Part shown: positions 45,333 through 53,260 of the stretch, in pieces
Layout: each line of letters starts with the position of its first letter
Numbering within the stretch: the first letter of the stretch is position 1
Assembly (NCBI RefSeq): GCF_036013975.1
Contig: NZ_CP107904.1
Span: forward strand, 7,473,001-7,537,000
Length of the DNA: 64,000 nt
Direction: 5' to 3'
From: Kitasatospora sp. NBC_00458
GTDB taxonomy: Bacteria > Actinomycetota > Actinomycetes > Streptomycetales > Streptomycetaceae
Notes under the pieces: model-generated
What the model saw: the letters and a program-made list of their open reading frames with translations, nothing else
What the model was told of the DNA's origin: nothing
The model's database searches: none
Program-made: the position numbers and the translations under genes

Positions 45333-46282
45333 GCGCCGCGGACGTGGAGCAGGGCGGCCCCGGCCCCCGGCGGACCCCCGGCGCCGGGGGCGCCCCCGGC
45401 GCGGACGCCTTCCGGCTCGGCGCGGTCATCATCACGATGGGCAACCGCCCGGCCGAGCTGACCGCCCTGATCGAGTCGGTCCGCGCCCAGCAGGGCCCGG
45501 CCGTCGAGCTGGCCGTGGTCGCCAACGGCGCCCCGCTGCCCCCGCTCCCCGCGGACGTGCGCTCCGTCGAGCTGCCGGAGAACCTCGGCATCCCGGGCGG
45601 GCGCAACGTCGGCATCGAGCTGTTCGGCCGCAACGGCCGGGACGTCGACGCGGTGCTGTTCCTGGACGACGACGGCCGGCTGCCCGGCACCGACGCGGCC
45701 CGCCTGCTGCGCGAGGCCTTCACCGGCGACCCGGAGCTCGGCATCGTGAGCTTCCGGATCGCCGACCCGGACACCGGCGCCACCCAGCGCCGGCACGTGC
45801 CCAGGCTGCGCGCCAGCGACCCGCTGCGCTCGTCCCGGGTGACCACCTTCCTGGGCGGTGCCAGCGCCGTGCGCTGCGCCGTCTTCGACGAGGCCGGCCA
45901 GCTGCCCGCCGAGTTCTTCTACGCCCACGAGGAGACCGACCTCGCGTGGCGTGCGCTGGACGCCGGCTGGGCGATCGACTACCGGGCGGACGTGGTGCTG
46001 CACCACCCCACCACCTCGCCCGCACGGCACGCCTCCTACTTCCACAACGTGGCCCGGAACAGGGTTTGGCTCGCCAGGCGGAACCTTCCGGCCCTGTTCG
46101 TGCCTCTCTATCTGGGAACCTGGTTCCTGCTGACCGTGGCCCGCCGCCCCTCCCCGGAGGCGCTGAAGGCCTGGCTGGGCGGGTTCCGGGCGGGCTGGCG
46201 CGAACCCTGCGGTACGCGGCGGCCCATGCGATGGCGTACCGTTTGGCGACTGACCAGGCTGGGCCGACCGCCGGTCATCTGA
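45329..46282 (+). CDS. Family 2 glycosyltransferase
   Basis: A 317-aa GT-A glycosyltransferase. GAVIITMGNRPAELTALIES opens the domain, LPENLGIPGGRNVGIE is the typical rhamnosyl/GT2 motif, and VLFLDDDGRLPG holds the metal-binding DDD. AHEETDLAWRALDAGW follows as the catalytic ED region. A C-terminal hydrophobic segment (LFVPLYLGTWFLLTVA) may anchor it to the membrane. The GTG overlaps the previous stop. It would decorate the product of the preceding enzymes. Confidence 0.88.
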   Translation: MSAADVEQGGPGPRRTPGAGGAPGADAFRLGAVIITMGNRPAELTALIESVRAQQGPAVELAVVANGAPLPPLPADVRSVELPENLGIPGGRNVGIELFGRNGRDVDAVLFLDDDGRLPGTDAARLLREAFTGDPELGIVSFRIADPDTGATQRRHVPRLRASDPLRSSRVTTFLGGASAVRCAVFDEAGQLPAEFFYAHEETDLAWRALDAGWAIDYRADVVLHHPTTSPARHASYFHNVARNRVWLARRNLPALFVPLYLGTWFLLTVARRPSPEALKAWLGGFRAGWREPCGTRRPMRWRTVWRLTRLGRPPVI

Positions 46283-46292
46283 TCCGTCCGAT

Positions 46293-46333
46293 GACCGTAC
46301 GGTCGGTGGATCGGACGGCCGTACGGAAGTACG
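46293..46333. promoter_or_regulatory. Palindromic elements before the exporter genes
   Basis: GACCGTACGGTC (46293-46304) is a perfect 12-bp palindrome, and CCGTACGG followed by GTACGGC at 46319-46333 forms a second symmetric element. They lie in the 187-bp gap between the glycosyltransferase and permease genes and could be an operator or a weak terminator. Confidence 0.35.
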
Positions 46334-46469
46334 GCGGCCGATCGCCGCGGCCGGTGATCACCCACCGGCCGGACTCCCCCCGAGATCCGAGTGGATCCCC
46401 CTCGGCGGAAGGCCGGCGGACCCCCGCCGACCGGCTCGCCCCGACCCCGATCCCGCGCGAAGGACGAAT

Positions 46470-47405
46470 GTGTCGACAGTGAGTGAACCCGTCAGCCTCT
46501 CAGCCCCTAGGGGGGCGGACACGGGCCTGACCCCCAAGCAGCTTGCGGACAAGTACGGCCTGTCGGTCAGCGGCAGACGGCCGGGCCTGTTCGCGTACTC
46601 GAAGCAGCTGTGGGCCCGGCGCCACTTCATCTGGGCTTTCGCCACCGCGCGCCTGGTGGCCCAGTACACCGATGCCAAGCTCGGTCAGATCTGGCAGGTC
46701 GTGACGCCGCTGCTCAACTGCGCGGTGTTCTACCTGGTCTTCGGCGAGATCCTCGCCAACAAGGACGACAACCCGTACTACGTGGCGTGGCTGTGCATCG
46801 GCGTCTTCATCTTCCAGTTCACCCAGAACGCGGTGCAGTCCGGCACCCGGGCGATCGCTGACAACCTCGGCCTGATCCGGGCGCTGCACTTCCCGCGCGC
46901 CTCGATGCCGATCTCGTTCACCCTGATCCAGCTCCAGCAGCTGGCGATCTCGATGGTCGTGCTGTTCGTGGTGGTGCTGGCGAACGGCATCACGCCCGGC
47001 CGCACCTGGATCCTGGTGATCCCCGCGCTGCTGCTGCAGTCGATGTTCAACACCGGTGTCGCCCTGATCTTCGCCCGGATCGGCGCCAAGACCAGCGACA
47101 TCTCCCAGCTGATCCCGTTCGCGATGCGCGCCTGGCTCTTCCTGTCCGGCGTCATGTACAGCATCCAGGACAAGATCAAGGAATGGCCGCCGTTCTGGCA
47201 GACGGTGATGGAGATCAACCCCGCCTCCGTCTACATCGACCTGGTCCGCCACGCGCTGGCACCGGTCATGTACAACAAGCACGAGGCGGTGTTCCTGGAG
47301 TTCCCGCCGCACCAGTGGAAGTACGGCATCGCCTGGGGCGTCGGCATGCTGGTCATCGGATACGTCTTCTTCTGGAAGGCCGAGGAGGAGTACGGCCGTG
47401 GCTGA
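46470..47405 (+). CDS. ABC-2 type polysaccharide/polyol-phosphate exporter permease (TagG-like)
   Basis: A 311-aa permease with six helices and an ABC-2 fold. ARLVAQYTDAKLGQIWQVVTPL before helix 1 is characteristic of TagG/RfbD/KpsM exporters, and the amphipathic stretch INPASVYIDLVRHAL precedes the last helix. Such permeases export lipid-linked teichoic acids or O-antigens. GTG 46470 lies 7 nt after AAGGA. It overlaps the ATPase gene by 8 bp. Confidence 0.9.
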   Translation: MSTVSEPVSLSAPRGADTGLTPKQLADKYGLSVSGRRPGLFAYSKQLWARRHFIWAFATARLVAQYTDAKLGQIWQVVTPLLNCAVFYLVFGEILANKDDNPYYVAWLCIGVFIFQFTQNAVQSGTRAIADNLGLIRALHFPRASMPISFTLIQLQQLAISMVVLFVVVLANGITPGRTWILVIPALLLQSMFNTGVALIFARIGAKTSDISQLIPFAMRAWLFLSGVMYSIQDKIKEWPPFWQTVMEINPASVYIDLVRHALAPVMYNKHEAVFLEFPPHQWKYGIAWGVGMLVIGYVFFWKAEEEYGRG

Positions 47406-48243
47406 CACCGACCTGCGCAAGAGCGCGCTGGGCAAGGGCAAGAGCGACCTGCCCAAGACCCGTCCGATCTTCGACGCCGACGTGGCCCGCGAGCCCACCG
47501 TCGTCGTCGACGACGTCCACATCGTCTACCGGGTGCACGGCGCCGGCTCCGGCAAGGGCAGCGCGACGTCCGCGCTGAGCCGGATCATCAGCCGCAAGCG
47601 CTCCGCCGGCGTGCGCGAGGTGCACGCCGTGCGCGGCGTCAGCTTCACCGCGTACAAGGGTGAGGCGATCGGCCTGATCGGCTCCAACGGCTCCGGCAAG
47701 TCCACCATGCTGGCGGCCATCGCGGGCCTGCTGCCGACCGAGAGCGGCGGCATCTACACCAACGGCCAGCCCTCGCTGCTCGGCGTGAACGCGGCGCTGA
47801 TGAACGAGCTCACCGGCGAGCGCAACGTCGTGCTCGGCTGCCTGGCGATGGGCATGTCGCCGGCCGACGTGAAGAGCCGCTACCAGGACATCGTCGACTT
47901 CTCGGGCATCAACGAGAAGGGCGACTTCATCTCGCTGCCGATGCGCACCTACTCCTCCGGCATGGGCGCCCGGCTCCGGTTCGCGATCGCCGCGGCCAAG
48001 ACCCACGACGTGCTGCTGATCGACGAGGCGCTCGCCACCGGCGACCAGGCCTTCCAGGCGCGCAGCAAGAAGCGGATCAAGGAGCTGCGGGAGGCCGCCG
48101 GAACGGTCTTCCTGGTCAGCCACGACAACGCCTCGATCCGCGAGACCTGCGAGCGGACCATCTGGATCGAGGCCGGCGAGCTGATCATGGACGGGCCGAC
48201 CGAGCTGGTCGTCGGCTGCTACGAGCGCGGCGAGCGCCCGTAA
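47398..48243 (+). CDS. ABC exporter ATPase (TagH-like)
   Basis: A 281-aa ABC ATPase of the polysaccharide-export type: Walker A GLIGSNGSGKSTMLAAIAG, signature TYSSGMGARLRFAIAAA and Walker B VLLIDEALATGD. The short form, without the C-terminal sugar-binding extension of Wzt, matches TagH/RfbE. It energises the adjacent permease. The 45-residue lysine-rich N-terminal segment before the domain is common in actinomycete homologues. A terminator follows, so the set is separate from the hopanoid operon. Confidence 0.92.
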   Translation: MADTDLRKSALGKGKSDLPKTRPIFDADVAREPTVVVDDVHIVYRVHGAGSGKGSATSALSRIISRKRSAGVREVHAVRGVSFTAYKGEAIGLIGSNGSGKSTMLAAIAGLLPTESGGIYTNGQPSLLGVNAALMNELTGERNVVLGCLAMGMSPADVKSRYQDIVDFSGINEKGDFISLPMRTYSSGMGARLRFAIAAAKTHDVLLIDEALATGDQAFQARSKKRIKELREAAGTVFLVSHDNASIRETCERTIWIEAGELIMDGPTELVVGCYERGERP

Positions 48244-48261
48244 CGCCGCACCGGACCCCGA

Positions 48262-48303
48262 GGGAGGGCCGGCCGCCGGAGCTGATCCGGGGCCGGCCCT
48301 CCC
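48262..48303 (+). terminator. Terminator after the exporter genes
   Basis: Perfect 13-bp arms (GGGAGGGCCGGCC and complement) with a 16-nt loop, 18 nt past the ATPase stop. Confidence 0.75.
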
Positions 48304-48458
48304 GTCGTTCGTGCGCCCCCGGTCCGCCGGTCGTGCCCCGGGTGGCCCGCCGCCGCCCGGGTGAGCGCCCCGTGCGCCGGGCGAGGCGCTCTTCTCCGGC
48401 GCGGCCGTTGGTGTCAGGCTGTAGGCGCGGGGGTGGTGTGCCGGACGTGACTCCCGTG

Positions 48459-48476
48459 GTCGGACGCGTGTCCGAC
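48459..48476. promoter_or_regulatory. GTCGGAC-N4-GTCCGAC inverted repeat upstream of hpnC
   Basis: Perfect 7-bp arms with a GCGT spacer lie about 45-62 nt upstream of the hpnC start, where a regulator of the hopanoid operon might bind. Seen only as symmetry. Confidence 0.4.
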
Positions 48477-48520
48477 TCGGGCCGACGAGTGGATCGGTGT
48501 AGAACGGGGGAGTGACAGCA

Positions 48521-49513
48521 GTGTCGGCTTCGGCCCAGCCCAGTAGTGAACCCCGCCCCGGTGACGGCCCGGCGGCGAGCCCCGTGGGGGCGACCCTGGA
48601 CAAGGCGAGCGCGGAGAACTTCCCGGTCGCCCCGTTCTTCCTGCCCGCCGCCTGGCGCGACGACCTGATGGCCGTGTACGGCTTCGCCCGGCTGGTGGAC
48701 GACTCCGGGGACGGCGACCTCGCCGACCCGGCGGGCACCGCCGCGCTGCTCGGGGTGGCCGGACCGCCCCCCGCCGTGACCCGTTCGGCGCAACCCGGTC
48801 CGGCCGAGACCGCGTTCCGGCTGGCACTGCTGGACGGGCTGGAGCACGACCTCGACCGGGCGTTCGAGAGCGCCCTGCACCCCCGGACCGCCGAGGCCCC
48901 CCGGCACCCGCTGATGCGCTCCCTCGTCCCCCTGCTGGACCGGCACGGGCTGACCCCGGAGCCCTTCCGCCGCCTGATCGAGGCCAACCGGGTGGACCAG
49001 ACCACCGCCCGGTACGCCCGCTACGAGGACCTCGCCGACTACTGCACGCTCTCCGCCGACCCGGTCGGCCGCCTGGTGCTGGCCATCGCCGGGGTCTCCA
49101 CCCCCGAACGGATCGCCCTCTCCGACGCCGTCTGCACCGCCCTCCAGATCGTCGAGCACCTCCAGGACGTCGCCGAGGACCTCGCCCGCGGCCGGATCTA
49201 CCTGCCGGCCGAGGACCTCGACCGGTTCGGCGTGACCGAGGCCGACCTCGCCGCGCCGAGCGCCGGCGGCCCCGTCCGCGAGCTGATCGCCTTCGAGGCG
49301 GAGCGGGCCCGGACCCTGCTCGACCGGGGCGCGCCCCTGGTAGGTACGGTTCGGGGGAGGCTTCGACTGCTCCTGGCGGGATTCACCGCCGGCGGGTACG
49401 CGGCCCTGGCGGCCGTCGAGGCCGCCGGGTACGACGTGCTCGCCCAGCAGGCGAAGCCTGACAAGCGCCGCCTCGCAGCGAAGGCGGCGGCCATCTTCGC
49501 GAAGGGAAGGTGA
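48521..49513 (+). CDS. hpnC: Hydroxysqualene synthase HpnC
   Basis: A 330-aa squalene/phytoene synthase-fold enzyme, converting presqualene diphosphate to hydroxysqualene in the HpnCDE route. The acidic motifs are YGFARLVDDSGDGDL and HLQDVAEDLARGRIYLPAEDL. GTG 48521 is chosen because the ribosome site CGGGGGA (48505-48511) is 9 nt away; GTG 48512 is too close to it. First gene of the hopanoid operon; it overlaps hpnD by 4 bp. Confidence 0.93.
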   Translation: MSASAQPSSEPRPGDGPAASPVGATLDKASAENFPVAPFFLPAAWRDDLMAVYGFARLVDDSGDGDLADPAGTAALLGVAGPPPAVTRSAQPGPAETAFRLALLDGLEHDLDRAFESALHPRTAEAPRHPLMRSLVPLLDRHGLTPEPFRRLIEANRVDQTTARYARYEDLADYCTLSADPVGRLVLAIAGVSTPERIALSDAVCTALQIVEHLQDVAEDLARGRIYLPAEDLDRFGVTEADLAAPSAGGPVRELIAFEAERARTLLDRGAPLVGTVRGRLRLLLAGFTAGGYAALAAVEAAGYDVLAQQAKPDKRRLAAKAAAIFAKGR

Positions 49514-50412
49514 ACGCCCGAGTGGCGGCATCACCACTGGCGTCGGCGCCGGTCATGGCGGCGTACCGGTACTGCGAGGCAGTGACCGGGCTGCAGGCCC
49601 GCAACTTCAGCTACGGGATCCGGCTCCTGCCGGAGCCGAAACGGCTGGCCATGTCGGCCCTCTACGCGCTCGCGCGCCGGGTGGACGACATCGGCGACGG
49701 CGACCTCCCGGGCGACCGCAAGGCCGAGGCCCTGCTGCGCACCCGCGAGCTGTTGGACGAGGTCCGGGCCGGCTCGGTGGCGGAGGACGACACCGACCCG
49801 ATCAAGGTGGCCCTGGCGGACACCGCCCGGCGCTTCCCGATCCCGCTCGGCGGCTTCGACGAGCTGATCGACGGGGTCGAGATGGACCTCAAGGGCGCCG
49901 AGTACCAGTCCTACGAGGAGCTCAAGGTCTACTGCCGGTGCGTGGCCGGCGCGATCGGCCGGCTCTCGCTGGGCGTGTACGGGTGCGACGACCCCGAGCG
50001 CGGGGCCCGCTACGCGGACACCCTCGGCCTGGCCCTCCAGCTCACCAACATCCTCCGCGACCTGCGCGAGGACGCCCTGAACGGCCGGACCTACCTGCCG
50101 ACCGAGGACCTGGTCCGGTTCGGCTGCCAGGAGGGCTTCGCGCTCTCCAGGCCGCCGGTCGGGGCCGACTTCACCGGTCTGATCGCGTTCGAGGCCGCCC
50201 GGGCCCAGGCCGCCTTCGAGGAGGGCCTGCGGCTGCTGCCGATGCTCGACCGCCGCAGCCGGGCGTGCACGGCCGCGATGGCGGGCATCTACCACCGGCT
50301 GCTCGGCCGGATCGCCGCCGATCCGGAGTCGGTCCTGCGGGGCCGGGTCTCGCTGCCGGGCTGGGAGAAGGCGTACGTCGCGCTTTCCGGGCTCGCCGGG
50401 GGGCGTTCTTGA
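49510..50412 (+). CDS. hpnD: Presqualene diphosphate synthase HpnD
   Basis: A 300-aa squalene/phytoene synthase-fold enzyme that condenses two farnesyl diphosphates to presqualene diphosphate. Motifs are FSYGIRLLPEPKRLAMSALYA, LARRVDDIGDGD and NILRDLREDALNGRTYLP. The GTG start overlaps the hpnC stop (GTGA). The 160 bp to hpnE are noncoding, containing only ordinary sequence. Confidence 0.95.
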   Translation: MNARVAASPLASAPVMAAYRYCEAVTGLQARNFSYGIRLLPEPKRLAMSALYALARRVDDIGDGDLPGDRKAEALLRTRELLDEVRAGSVAEDDTDPIKVALADTARRFPIPLGGFDELIDGVEMDLKGAEYQSYEELKVYCRCVAGAIGRLSLGVYGCDDPERGARYADTLGLALQLTNILRDLREDALNGRTYLPTEDLVRFGCQEGFALSRPPVGADFTGLIAFEAARAQAAFEEGLRLLPMLDRRSRACTAAMAGIYHRLLGRIAADPESVLRGRVSLPGWEKAYVALSGLAGGRS

Positions 50413-50572
50413 TTCTTGCCACAGTTCTGTCACGCTGTGTCAGCGGGGAATCACTTATGGGTAGAGCCGTGTTGACCGCTGTGTTCGGCGCGACCGAACG
50501 GACCACGACCGCAATGACCACGGGCGTGCCGGCCACGAACGGGCGGCGCGTCGGACGCGAGGGGGAGAGCCG

Positions 50573-52009
50573 ATGACCGGGCGAGCCGATGCCGCGCGCC
50601 CGGCCGCCGTCGTGGTCGGCGGCGGCCTGGCCGGCATCACCGCCGCGCTGCGGCTGGCCGAGGCCGGGCACCGGGTCACGCTGGCCGAGGGCCGCCCCCG
50701 GCTGGGCGGCCTGGCCTTCTCCTTCCAGCGCGGCGAGCTGACCGTCGACAACGGCCAGCACGTCTACCTGCGCTGCTGCACCGCCTACCGCGGCCTGCTG
50801 GACCGGCTCGGCGCCGGCGGGCTGGTCCACCTCCAGGACCGGCTCGACGTCCCCGTCCTGGGCGTCTCCGGGCCCCCCGGCGCGCCGGTCCGCACGCTCG
50901 GCCGGCTCGGCCGGGCGGCCCTGCCCGTCCCGCTGCACCTGGCGGGCAGCCTGGCCCGGTACCCGCACCTGCGCCCGGCCGACCGCGCCCGGGTGGTCCG
51001 CGGCGCGCTGGCCCTCCAGCGGCTGGACCTCGCCGACCCGGCGCTGGACGACGTCTCCTTCGGCGACTGGCTGCGCCGCCAGGGGCAGAACGAGCGGACC
51101 CTGGCCGCCCTCTGGGACCTGGTCGGCGTCGCCACCCTGAACGCCCGGGCCGACCGGGTGTCACTGGCCCTGGCCGCGATGGTGTTCAAGACCGGCCTGC
51201 TCTCCGACCCGGGCGCCTCCGACATCGGCATGGCCACCGTCCCGCTCGGCGCGATCCACCACGACCGGGCGCTCGCCGAGTTGGAGCGGGCCGGGGTGAA
51301 GGTCCTGCTGCGCGCCCGCGTGGCGGAGCTCAAGCCGGCCGCGCCGCAGCACGCCGTCCGGCTGGAGGGCGACGGCGAGCCGCTCGCCGCCGACACCGTG
51401 GTGCTGGCCGGCGCCCAGGACACCGCCGCCGCCCTGCTGCCGCCGGAGGCGACCGCCCTGAGGGCCCGGCTGGCGGGGTTCGGCACCGAGCCGATCCTCA
51501 ACGTGCACGTGGTCTACGACCGGCAGGTGCTGCGCAAGCCGTTCTTCGCCGCGCTCGGCTCGCCGATCCAGTGGGTCTTCGACCGCACCGCGCACTCCGG
51601 CCTGGCCGGCACCGGCCTCGGCCGGGCCCACCCCGGCGCCCAGTACCTGGCGCTCTCGCAGTCCGCCGCGCAGGACGAGATCGACCTGCCGGTCGCCGAG
51701 CTGCGCGACCGCTACCTCCCGGAGCTGGCCCGGCTGCTCCCCGCCGCCGGCGGCGCCGAGGTGCTGGACTTCTTCGTGACCCGCGAGCGCACCGCCACCT
51801 TCGACCCGGCACCCGGGACGGCGGCCCTGCGTCCCGGCCCGCGCACCGGCGTCCCCGGCCTGCTGCTGGCCGGCGCGTGGACGGCCACCGGCTGGCCCGC
51901 GACCATGGAGGGCGCCGTGCGCAGCGGCCACGCCGCCGCCGACGCGGCCCTCGCCGCCGACGGCCGCCGCCTTCCGGCGGACCGCGGCGACGGGAGGTGG
52001 CCCAGGTGA
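50573..52009 (+). CDS. hpnE: Hydroxysqualene dehydroxylase HpnE
   Basis: A 478-aa FAD-dependent amine-oxidase-fold protein. The dinucleotide site is VVVGGGLAGITAALRLAEAG (about 12-31), followed by LGGLAFSFQRG; the C-terminal FAD segment GLLLAGAWTATGWPATMEGA closes the fold. It reduces hydroxysqualene to squalene. ATG 50573 follows GGGGGAGAG. Its stop overlaps a GTG (52006) that could start the next gene. Confidence 0.94.
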   Translation: MTGRADAARPAAVVVGGGLAGITAALRLAEAGHRVTLAEGRPRLGGLAFSFQRGELTVDNGQHVYLRCCTAYRGLLDRLGAGGLVHLQDRLDVPVLGVSGPPGAPVRTLGRLGRAALPVPLHLAGSLARYPHLRPADRARVVRGALALQRLDLADPALDDVSFGDWLRRQGQNERTLAALWDLVGVATLNARADRVSLALAAMVFKTGLLSDPGASDIGMATVPLGAIHHDRALAELERAGVKVLLRARVAELKPAAPQHAVRLEGDGEPLAADTVVLAGAQDTAAALLPPEATALRARLAGFGTEPILNVHVVYDRQVLRKPFFAALGSPIQWVFDRTAHSGLAGTGLGRAHPGAQYLALSQSAAQDEIDLPVAELRDRYLPELARLLPAAGGAEVLDFFVTRERTATFDPAPGTAALRPGPRTGVPGLLLAGAWTATGWPATMEGAVRSGHAAADAALAADGRRLPADRGDGRWPR

Positions 52010-52164
52010 CCAGGGGCACGCCCGGCGGCGACCCCGGGGACCCCGCCAGACCGGGCGGTCACGCCTCCGGTCCCGGCGGCCCCACCGGTCCGACCGGCCG
52101 CACAGACATCGCCAGCGCCCGGCCGTCCCACGCGGCCCGGCACCACCAGGGAGAGGGAACGCAC

Positions 52165-53253
52165 GTGGAGTCACGCACCGGCACTGCCGTCGGAGGCACG
52201 GCGCACGCCGAACCGGTTTCGGTGCCGGAGCTGCTCGACCGCAGCCGCACGCTCTGTACCCCGCCGCTGCGGGCCGCCGTGGCCCGTCTGGCGGCACCGA
52301 TGGACACCGTCGCGGCCTACCACTTCGGCTGGATCGACCGGGACGGCACACCGGCGGCGGGGGACGGCGGCAAGGCCGTCCGCCCGGCCCTGGCCCTGCT
52401 CTCCGCCCGGGCCGTCGGAGCCCCGGCGGAGGCCGGTGTGCCGGGCGGTGTCGCTGTTGAACTGGTGCACAACTTCTCCCTGCTCCATGATGATCTGATG
52501 GACGGTGACGAGACCAGACGCCACCGGGCCACCGCCTGGACGGTCTTCGGCCCGGCCCAGGCGATCCTGGTCGGTGACGCCCTGGCGACGCTCGGTACGG
52601 AGGTGCTGCTCGACGCCGCGACCGCGGGCGGCGCGAGCCCCGCCGACGCCGCGCGCGCCGTCCGGCTGCTCACCACCGCGACCCGCCGACTGATCGACGG
52701 GCAGGCGATGGACGTCGCCTTCGAGCAGCGGGACAGCGTCACCGTCGCCGAGTGCCTGGAGATGGAGGGCGGCAAGACCGCCGCCCTGCTCGCCGCCGCC
52801 TCGGCGATCGGCGCCGTGCTGGCCGGGGCCGACGACCGGGTCTCGGACTCCCTCCAGCGCTACGGGCACCACCTGGGCCTGGCCTTCCAGGCGGTGGACG
52901 ACCTGCTCGGCATCTGGGGGGCCACCGAGGTGACCGGCAAGCCGCACTGGGGCGACCTGCGCCAGCGCAAGAAGTCCCTGCCGGTCGCGGCCGCGCTCGC
53001 CGAGGGCGGGGCCGCCTCGCGCGAACTGGCCGGGCAGCTCGCCGACCCCAAGGGGCGCGGCGAGGAGAGCGAGACCGAGCTGGCAGCCCGGGCCGCCCTG
53101 ATCGAGCAGGCCGGCGGACGGGACTGGACCCGGGAGGAGGCCCGCCGCCAGCACACAACTGCCCTCGCCGCCCTGGACGAGGTGCCCATGCCCGACGGGG
53201 TGCGCGAGCACTTCGTCGCACTCGCCGAATTCGTGGTGGTACGAGAGAGGTGA
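52165..53253 (+). CDS. Polyprenyl (farnesyl-type) diphosphate synthase
   Basis: A 362-aa trans-prenyltransferase. The first aspartate-rich motif is LLHDDLMDGDETRRHR, and the second is LAFQAVDDLLGIWG. It supplies farnesyl diphosphate for HpnD by context. The bulky residues before the first motif were not enough to fix chain length. GTG 52165 follows GGGAGAGGGAA and gives a normal length; GTG 52006, overlapping the hpnE stop, would add 53 residues of Gly/Pro-rich sequence and allow translational coupling. Confidence 0.9.
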   Translation: MESRTGTAVGGTAHAEPVSVPELLDRSRTLCTPPLRAAVARLAAPMDTVAAYHFGWIDRDGTPAAGDGGKAVRPALALLSARAVGAPAEAGVPGGVAVELVHNFSLLHDDLMDGDETRRHRATAWTVFGPAQAILVGDALATLGTEVLLDAATAGGASPADAARAVRLLTTATRRLIDGQAMDVAFEQRDSVTVAECLEMEGGKTAALLAAASAIGAVLAGADDRVSDSLQRYGHHLGLAFQAVDDLLGIWGATEVTGKPHWGDLRQRKKSLPVAAALAEGGAASRELAGQLADPKGRGEESETELAARAALIEQAGGRDWTREEARRQHTTALAALDEVPMPDGVREHFVALAEFVVVRER

Positions 53254-53260
53254 CGTTACG

